Both the position numbers and the translations under genes were made by a program. Below, in pieces: positions 59,331-64,000 of a stretch of DNA of 64,000 bases. The notes beneath the pieces are model-generated. The model was given only the letters and a program-made list of their open reading frames with translations. It was not told the origin of the DNA and made no database searches. Position 1 is the first letter of the stretch. Each line of letters begins with the position of its first letter. The stretch is from CAYFXE01 sp964347035 (lineage in GTDB: Bacteria; Acidobacteriota; Aminicenantia; Aminicenantales; Aminicenantaceae). Where the stretch lies: the NCBI GenBank assembly GCA_964347035.1, contig CAYFXE010000009.1, positions 13,173 through 77,172 on the forward strand. The letters are read 5' to 3'.

Positions 59331-62006
59331 ATGCCTGAAAAGAAGCTGTACCTTATCGACGGCAATTCCCTCCTCTACCGCTCCTATTATGCTATCAAAC
59401 GCCTTTCCACCTCGAAAGGATTCCCCACAAACGCCATCTACGGCTTCCTCACCATGCTCAGGAAACTTAGGGATAAGGAAAACCCACACTATCTGGCTGT
59501 CGTTTTCGACACGGCAGGGCCCACTGTTCGCCACGAAGCCTATAAAGAGTACAAAGCTCAACGCAAGCCCATGCCAGAGGATTTGGTCGTTCAGCTGCCG
59601 GTCGTTAAAAAAGTCATCAAGGCCATGAATATCCCCTCTTTTGAGTTAGAAAGTTATGAGGCAGATGATGTCCTGGGCAGTTTAGCTCGCCTGGCCTCTT
59701 CGAAAAACGTTCATGCGGTCATCGTGACCCATGATAAAGACCTCCTGCAGCTCGTTGATAACGCGACTACAGTCTATAACCCTGTCAAGGATCTTCACCT
59801 GGACGAAAAGACAGTCAAGGACACCTTCGGGGTAAAGCCCGATCAAGTCGTCGATGTTCTGGCACTTTGGGGAGACCCAACCGACAACGTCCCCGGAGTG
59901 CCGGGAATAGGAGAGAAGACGTCCAAAGCCCTGATCAACCAGTTCGAATCTCTAGAAAACTTGATTAAAAACCTAGCTGAAATTAAAAACCCGCGATTAA
60001 GACAAAAAATCGAAGAAAACATGGATAAGTTGCGGCTGAGCCAGGAGCTGGTTACGATAGAAAAGGAGTTGGAGCTCGAATTTGATCTGAAAGAGCTCGC
60101 CCTCTCCGAGCCTAACCTCGATGACCTTATAGCCCTCCTGCAAGAGCTGGAATTTTCCTCTCTGTTATCAGAGTACATGGGGACAAAGGAAAGCCGCAAG
60201 AAAAAATACACCGTCATTTTGGAAGAAAACGAGCTCCGCAGCCTGATCTCAGGAATAAAAAAAGCGAAATTTGTTTCCCTCGATACCGAAACCGACAGCC
60301 GCTATCCGACGCAAGCCCATCTGGTCGGTATTTCTTTCTCCATGAAGCCACACCATGCCTATTATCTTCCCCTTGGTCATGATTATGAAGGGGCTCCAAG
60401 CCAAATTCCGAAAGAAAAGGCCTTCTCGCTTCTCAAAGATGTCCTTGCCAACCCCAAAATTAAGAAAATTGGACAGAACATCAAATACGATTCCATCGTC
60501 CTCAAGCAAGAGGGGCTTACGGTGGAGGGGATAGACCTCGACACCATGGTCCTTTCCTACCTCTTAGAGCCGAACTGGGGCCAACACAACCTGAATAAAC
60601 TGGCCTTGACCTATCTCCAGGTCCCGACCATCCCCTACAGCGACATCGTCGGCAAGGGTCGAAAAGAATTGACCATGAATGCCGTCGACATCGAGAAGGT
60701 CACCCCCTACGCCTGTCAAGACGCAGACCTCGCCTTTCAACTCAGCTCGATACTCTGGCCAAAGGTTAAACAGCAGAACCTTGATAAACTCTACCGTCAA
60801 ATCGAACTCCCGCTCATCGAGGTCCTGGCTGATATGGAGATATGGGGAGTAAAAATTGACACAGGCGCTCTAAAGAATCTCTCCGAAGAACTCCAGCTTG
60901 ACATGGATCATCTGCAGAAAAAAATATTCAGCATCTGTGGCGAGGAATTCAACCTCAACTCTCCCCAGCAGCTGGCCCACGTCCTCTTCGAGAAGATGAA
61001 GCTCCCTCCCTCGAGAAGGACCAAGATCACCAAGGGCTACTCGACCGATTTCACCACACTCCAGGAACTGGCCATAAATTATCCCATTGCCCAGCACACT
61101 CTGGAATACAGGCAGTTGGCCAAGCTGAAATCCACCTATGCCGACGCCCTGCCTCTGCTTATAAATCCGAAAACAGGGCGGCTCCACACATCCTATAATC
61201 AAACCGTGACCGCAACGGGGAGGCTTTCGAGCTCTGACCCGAACCTGCAGAACATCCCCGTCAGGGGCGAACTGGGGCCCAGGTTCCGCCAAGCATTCAT
61301 CCCGGAGCAAGGTCATCTTTTCCTTTCTGCCGATTATTCACAGATCGAACTGAGGGTACTGGCCCACCTTTCCAGTGATTCTGCCTTAATCGAAACCTTC
61401 CTTAATGATCGGGACATCCATCAGGAAACCGCCAAACAGGTTTTTGAAGATTCAAACGTTCTCTTTCCAGAAGAGCAGCGCCGCCGGGCCAAAATCATCA
61501 ATTTCAGTATGATTTACGGAGCATCGGCCTTTTCTTTAGGTAAGGAACTCGGCACCTCAACAGGTGAAGCCCAGAAATTCATCGATCTCTATTACGAAAA
61601 TCACCCTTTAGTGGCCGAATTCTTGGAGAATATTGTAAAGGAAGCTCAAGAAAAGGGATACTCAGAGACCCTGTTCGGAAGAAAGCGCCAGGTTCCGGAA
61701 CTGCAGCATAAGAATAAACAGATCCAGCAGGCCGGCCGGCGGATCGCCCTGAATGCCCCTATCCAAGGGACGGCTGCAGACCTGATGAAGATGGCCATGA
61801 TCGACATCTGGCGTGAGATCAGGAAGCGGGGTCTGAAGTCAAAGATGATCCTCCAGGTCCATGATGAGCTAGTGTTCGAGGTCCCCGATGACGAAAGAGA
61901 TGAACTGGAGGCCCTTGTCCAGGATAAAATGGAAAATGTTTTTGCTTTGAAAGTCCAATTGAAAGTCCATCTAAGTTGGGGCATCAACTGGGCGGAAGCG
62001 AAGTGA
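59331..62006 (+). CDS. polA: DNA polymerase I
   Basis: 891 residues. 5'-3' exonuclease (1-~290: YLIDGNSLLYRSYYAI, YEADDVLGSLA, TDNVPGVPGIGEKT), 3'-5' exonuclease with its acidic residues kept (SLDTETDS near 320, QNIKYDS, YACQDADLA), and polymerase (DYSQIELRVLAHL, RRRAKIINFSMIYGAS, QVHDELVFEV). It is a three-activity repair and Okazaki-fragment enzyme with proofreading apparently intact, unlike the Taq-type homologues. Confidence 0.97.
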   Translation: MPEKKLYLIDGNSLLYRSYYAIKRLSTSKGFPTNAIYGFLTMLRKLRDKENPHYLAVVFDTAGPTVRHEAYKEYKAQRKPMPEDLVVQLPVVKKVIKAMNIPSFELESYEADDVLGSLARLASSKNVHAVIVTHDKDLLQLVDNATTVYNPVKDLHLDEKTVKDTFGVKPDQVVDVLALWGDPTDNVPGVPGIGEKTSKALINQFESLENLIKNLAEIKNPRLRQKIEENMDKLRLSQELVTIEKELELEFDLKELALSEPNLDDLIALLQELEFSSLLSEYMGTKESRKKKYTVILEENELRSLISGIKKAKFVSLDTETDSRYPTQAHLVGISFSMKPHHAYYLPLGHDYEGAPSQIPKEKAFSLLKDVLANPKIKKIGQNIKYDSIVLKQEGLTVEGIDLDTMVLSYLLEPNWGQHNLNKLALTYLQVPTIPYSDIVGKGRKELTMNAVDIEKVTPYACQDADLAFQLSSILWPKVKQQNLDKLYRQIELPLIEVLADMEIWGVKIDTGALKNLSEELQLDMDHLQKKIFSICGEEFNLNSPQQLAHVLFEKMKLPPSRRTKITKGYSTDFTTLQELAINYPIAQHTLEYRQLAKLKSTYADALPLLINPKTGRLHTSYNQTVTATGRLSSSDPNLQNIPVRGELGPRFRQAFIPEQGHLFLSADYSQIELRVLAHLSSDSALIETFLNDRDIHQETAKQVFEDSNVLFPEEQRRRAKIINFSMIYGASAFSLGKELGTSTGEAQKFIDLYYENHPLVAEFLENIVKEAQEKGYSETLFGRKRQVPELQHKNKQIQQAGRRIALNAPIQGTAADLMKMAMIDIWREIRKRGLKSKMILQVHDELVFEVPDDERDELEALVQDKMENVFALKVQLKVHLSWGINWAEAK

Positions 62007-62040
62007 TATTAATAAATTCGGATCATCGCTCCATTTCGTC

Positions 62041-62082
62041 ATTCCCGCGAAGCTTGTGCCTGCGGAGGTAGGTAGCGGGAAT
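62041..62082. repeat. ATTCCCGC dispersed-type inverted repeat
   Basis: ATTCCCGC (62041-62048) and GCGGGAAT (62075-62082) enclose a purine-rich centre, the familiar 'CATTCCCGC...GCGGGAATCCAG' intergenic repeat type. It lies after polA. Confidence 0.55.
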
Positions 62083-62096
62083 CCAGAGATATGAAA

Positions 62097-62128
62097 AATG
62101 TCATTTCTGCGGAAGTAGGAATGACATT
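62097..62128. repeat. Hairpin downstream of polA
   Basis: Perfect 9-base arms AATGTCATT (62097-62105) and AATGACATT (62120-62128). No T-run follows on the plus strand, so it is not a standard terminator. Confidence 0.5.
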
Positions 62129-62213
62129 CTGTAAAAAAAGTATTAATATTTACAACTAAATCGGAGATGAACCATAAATTCAAACTTACATAGAAAGTTT
62201 TAGGTGAAAAAAA

Positions 62214-63194
62214 ATGATAGTAATCACTGGTGGACTCGGTTACATAGGTTCCCACGCAAATAAAGAACTCAATAAAAAGGGCTATGAAACGCTCACCGTG
62301 GACAACCTCATCTACGGGCATAAAGAATTCGATAAGTGGGGGAAATCTGAATTCTGCGACCTATCAGATCTCGAGGGAATGAAGAAGATATTCAATAATT
62401 ATCCGATTAAGGCGGTTATGCATTTTGCTGCCTTCGCCTATGTCGGGGAATCCATGGAAGATCCTCGGAAATACTACGACAACAACATGGTAAACACCCT
62501 TAACCTCCTCAAGCTGATGTTAGAAAACGATGTGAAGCACTTTATATTTTCGTCAAGCTGTGCTGTTTATGGTATGCCCCAGAAGACGATTCTTCATGAG
62601 GATCACCCTAAAAACCCCACAAATCCCTACGGAAACACCAAGCTGGCCGTAGAGAACATAATGGAGGATTTTGACAGAGCTTATGGCCTGAAATACGTAT
62701 CGCTTAGGTATTTCAATGCTTCAGGAGCTGATCCAGACTGTGAGATAGGCGAGTGGCATGAGCCCGAAACCCACCTTATCCCGCTTACACTCGATGCTGC
62801 CCTAGGAAAGAGGGATTGTATTGAAATATATGGAACAGACTATCCCACTCCGGATGGGACATGTCTTAGAGACTATATCCATGTCACTGATTTGGCCGAT
62901 GCCCACATCTTGGCCCTTGAATACCTGATGAAGCATAGCAGCAGCGAAATCTTCAACCTGGGGAACGAAAAAGGTTTCTCTGTAAAAGAAGTCATAGAGA
63001 GGGCAAGAGAGATTACAGGGGAAAAAATAAAGGCTGTAGATACGCCAAGACGACCCGGAGACCCTCCGATTCTTGTTGCCACCTCTGAAAAAATCAAGAA
63101 GGTTTTAGGCTGGAAACCAAAGTATAATTCTATCGATGCAATCCTCTCCACCGCCTGGGCCTGGCATAAGAAGCTATACGGGGAATTTAAATAA
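62214..63194 (+). CDS. galE: UDP-glucose 4-epimerase
   Basis: 326 residues of extended SDR fold. NAD site TGGLGYIGSH (5-14), S114/S115 region SSSCAVYG, catalytic Y139 and K143 in YGNTK, ASGADPD near 173, and PDGTCLRDYIHVTDLADAH. It interconverts UDP-glucose and UDP-galactose (or the GlcNAc forms) for surface polysaccharides. AGGTG precedes ATG. The neighbouring glycosyltransferase fragment fits the same role. Confidence 0.93.
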   Translation: MIVITGGLGYIGSHANKELNKKGYETLTVDNLIYGHKEFDKWGKSEFCDLSDLEGMKKIFNNYPIKAVMHFAAFAYVGESMEDPRKYYDNNMVNTLNLLKLMLENDVKHFIFSSSCAVYGMPQKTILHEDHPKNPTNPYGNTKLAVENIMEDFDRAYGLKYVSLRYFNASGADPDCEIGEWHEPETHLIPLTLDAALGKRDCIEIYGTDYPTPDGTCLRDYIHVTDLADAHILALEYLMKHSSSEIFNLGNEKGFSVKEVIERAREITGEKIKAVDTPRRPGDPPILVATSEKIKKVLGWKPKYNSIDAILSTAWAWHKKLYGEFK

Positions 63195-63261
63195 TCTCTA
63201 TAAAGTAACAAGAGTTTAGTTTAATGTATTCGTGCTTAAGAAAGTCGAGATTTTAACTTTT

Positions 63262-63660
63262 TCAACGAAACCCGGCATCGTCAAGCATTCGGCCAAGCAC
63301 CTTGGTTGCTTCAAAATATTCTTCTGCAATCTCGCGCGCCTTACGTGAGTGCTGTTTATAATCAGCATCCAAGCTCTTTAGAGCTTCTAGTACGTCCTCC
63401 ACCTCTGAGAACAATAGCACCCCCTCGCCAGTTGGAAGCCAATCTCCACACCCTGTATCTTGATGTAAGACAGGTCGTCCTGCAGCCAAATAACAGGTGC
63501 TTCGATCACTAAACCATCCGCAGCGCGATTCCACATAGGCGTGTTTGGCGATTCCAAAGTCGGCGCGAGAACCGGCAATAAATTCTTGGTAGGCCTCTAT
63601 CGTCCGTGTCTTGGTTAGCGGACTTACAAGCTGCCAACCATATTCGTCCAGTCGCTCTTT
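63262..63660 (-). CDS. Glycosyltransferase C-terminal fragment (5' lost in gap)
   Basis: About 133 residues before the gap. The segment SRADFGIAKHAYVESRCGWFSDRSTCYLAAGRPVLHQDTGCGDWLPTGEGVLLF resembles the C-terminal donor-binding part of GT-B (GT1/GT4-like) enzymes. The N-terminal half would lie beyond the 10-N gap at 63661, but the sequence beyond is an unrelated transposase on the other strand. Either the IS interrupts the gene or two contigs were joined wrongly. Confidence 0.7.
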   Translation of the reverse strand, partial: KERLDEYGWQLVSPLTKTRTIEAYQEFIAGSRADFGIAKHAYVESRCGWFSDRSTCYLAAGRPVLHQDTGCGDWLPTGEGVLLFSEVEDVLEALKSLDADYKQHSRKAREIAEEYFEATKVLGRMLDDAGFR

Positions 63661-63670
63661 NNNNNNNNNN
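63661..63670. other. Assembly gap (10 N) between glycosyltransferase and transposase
   Basis: Ten N joining two unrelated reading frames. Confidence 0.95.
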
Positions 63671-63672
63671 CG

Positions 63673-64000
63673 TGGAATTGCCCATCGTGCCATTCCAAGA
63701 GGCGGGAGGAATGGGGGGAGTGGATGCGGGAGTCACTCCTGCTGGATGTTCCTCATCGCCAGGTGGTCTTCACCATCCCCAAGATGCTGCGGATATTCTT
63801 TAAGTACAAACGCCGGCTTCTGGGAAAACTCTGCCGGGCGGCCGTCCAGGCCCTCATCGGATACTTCCGGTCTGTCTCTGGAACAGTACTTCGTCCTGGT
63901 GTTGTGGCTTCAATTCAGACATTTGGACAGAAGATCAATTTCCACGCCCATCTCCACCTCCTGGTGACAGAGGGCGGCAAAGACCAGGAGGGGATATTTC
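63673..64000 (+). mobile_element. IS91-family transposase fragment (both ends missing)
   Basis: The open frame reads CPSCHSKRREEW (zinc-finger CxxC), then LLLDVPHRQVVFTIPKMLRIFFKYKRRLLGKLCRAAV and GVVASIQTFGQKINFHAHLHLLVTEGG, the characteristic start of the IS91 Y2 rolling-circle transposase (HxHxHLLVTEGG is the metal-binding motif). The N-terminus is in the gap and the C-terminus, with the catalytic tyrosines, lies beyond the window. Confidence 0.85.

Noticed and set aside
62097..62130. Rho-independent terminator of polA
   Set aside because: The hairpin is good but followed by CTGTAAAAAAAG on the plus strand, not a T-run.
1..64000. CRISPR array, prophage or defence island
   Set aside because: No regularly spaced direct repeats, no phage structural or integrase genes and no restriction or toxin-antitoxin genes were found.

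Overview
The window reads as a scaffold from an uncultivated diderm bacterium, most likely Acidobacteriota or candidate phylum Aminicenantes (OP8). This placement is an inference. It rests on lpxD (lipid A), an outer-membrane barrel protein, an O-antigen ligase-type protein, RNase Y, and an N-terminal gene whose BACON-like plus fibronectin-III architecture resembles secreted proteins of that group. It is a draft assembly: seven runs of N, six of them exactly 10 bases, interrupt genes. Nearly all of it is a core-genome backbone in tight operons with 4-base or slightly larger overlaps. Accessory content is limited to short inverted-repeat elements and one partial IS91-type transposase at the right edge.

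Layout. 1-4.5 kb (+): secreted adhesin-like fragment, barrel protein, WecA-type sugar-phosphate transferase, O-antigen ligase-like protein. 4.5-8.2 kb (+): atpZ/atpI-like genes, atpB (broken by a gap), atpE, yihY, lpxD. 8.3-11.1 kb (-): glgA-trxA-trxB. 11.4-19.0 kb (-): rny-ymdB-xseA-xseB-dxs-tlyA-nadK. 19.1-26.2 kb (-): tRNA-Val, then thrS-infC-rpmI-rplT-pheS-pheT-zapB-zapA, and a possible structured RNA before rny. 26.4-32.6 kb (+): phosphoesterase, a small ORF, a cDPG-synthase-like GTPase, carbamate kinase, ornithine carbamoyltransferase and a large unknown protein. 32.6-42.7 kb (-): a receiver-like protein, a membrane protein, and valS-coaX-unknown-rnr-SelB-like. 42.8-47.8 kb (-): guaA-dnaE. 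47.9-52.8 kb (+): apgM, amidase, DUF362 protein and polyferredoxin. 52.9-58.8 kb (-): yceD-rpmF-plsX-fabG-acpP-fabF then etfB-etfA. 59-64 kb (+ unless noted): a small unknown gene, polA, galE, a glycosyltransferase fragment (-) and the IS91 transposase fragment.

The strongest observations are the following. (1) The ATP synthase c subunit carries the full Na+-coordinating side-chain pattern (Q59, E92, T93, Y97). (2) infC almost certainly starts at an AUC codon behind a perfect Shine-Dalgarno and overlaps rpmI by 77 bases. (3) A SelB-like protein lacks the whole GTPase domain but is translationally coupled to RNase R. (4) A COG2403 GTPase sits in one operon with carbamate kinase and ornithine carbamoyltransferase. 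(5) A family of GGGGTCAG-ended inverted-repeat elements supplies the stop codon of trxB and abuts another start codon. (6) Near-consensus promoters lie so close to the guaA, apgM and glgA start codons that leaderless mRNAs are expected. No CRISPR array, prophage or obvious defence island is present.
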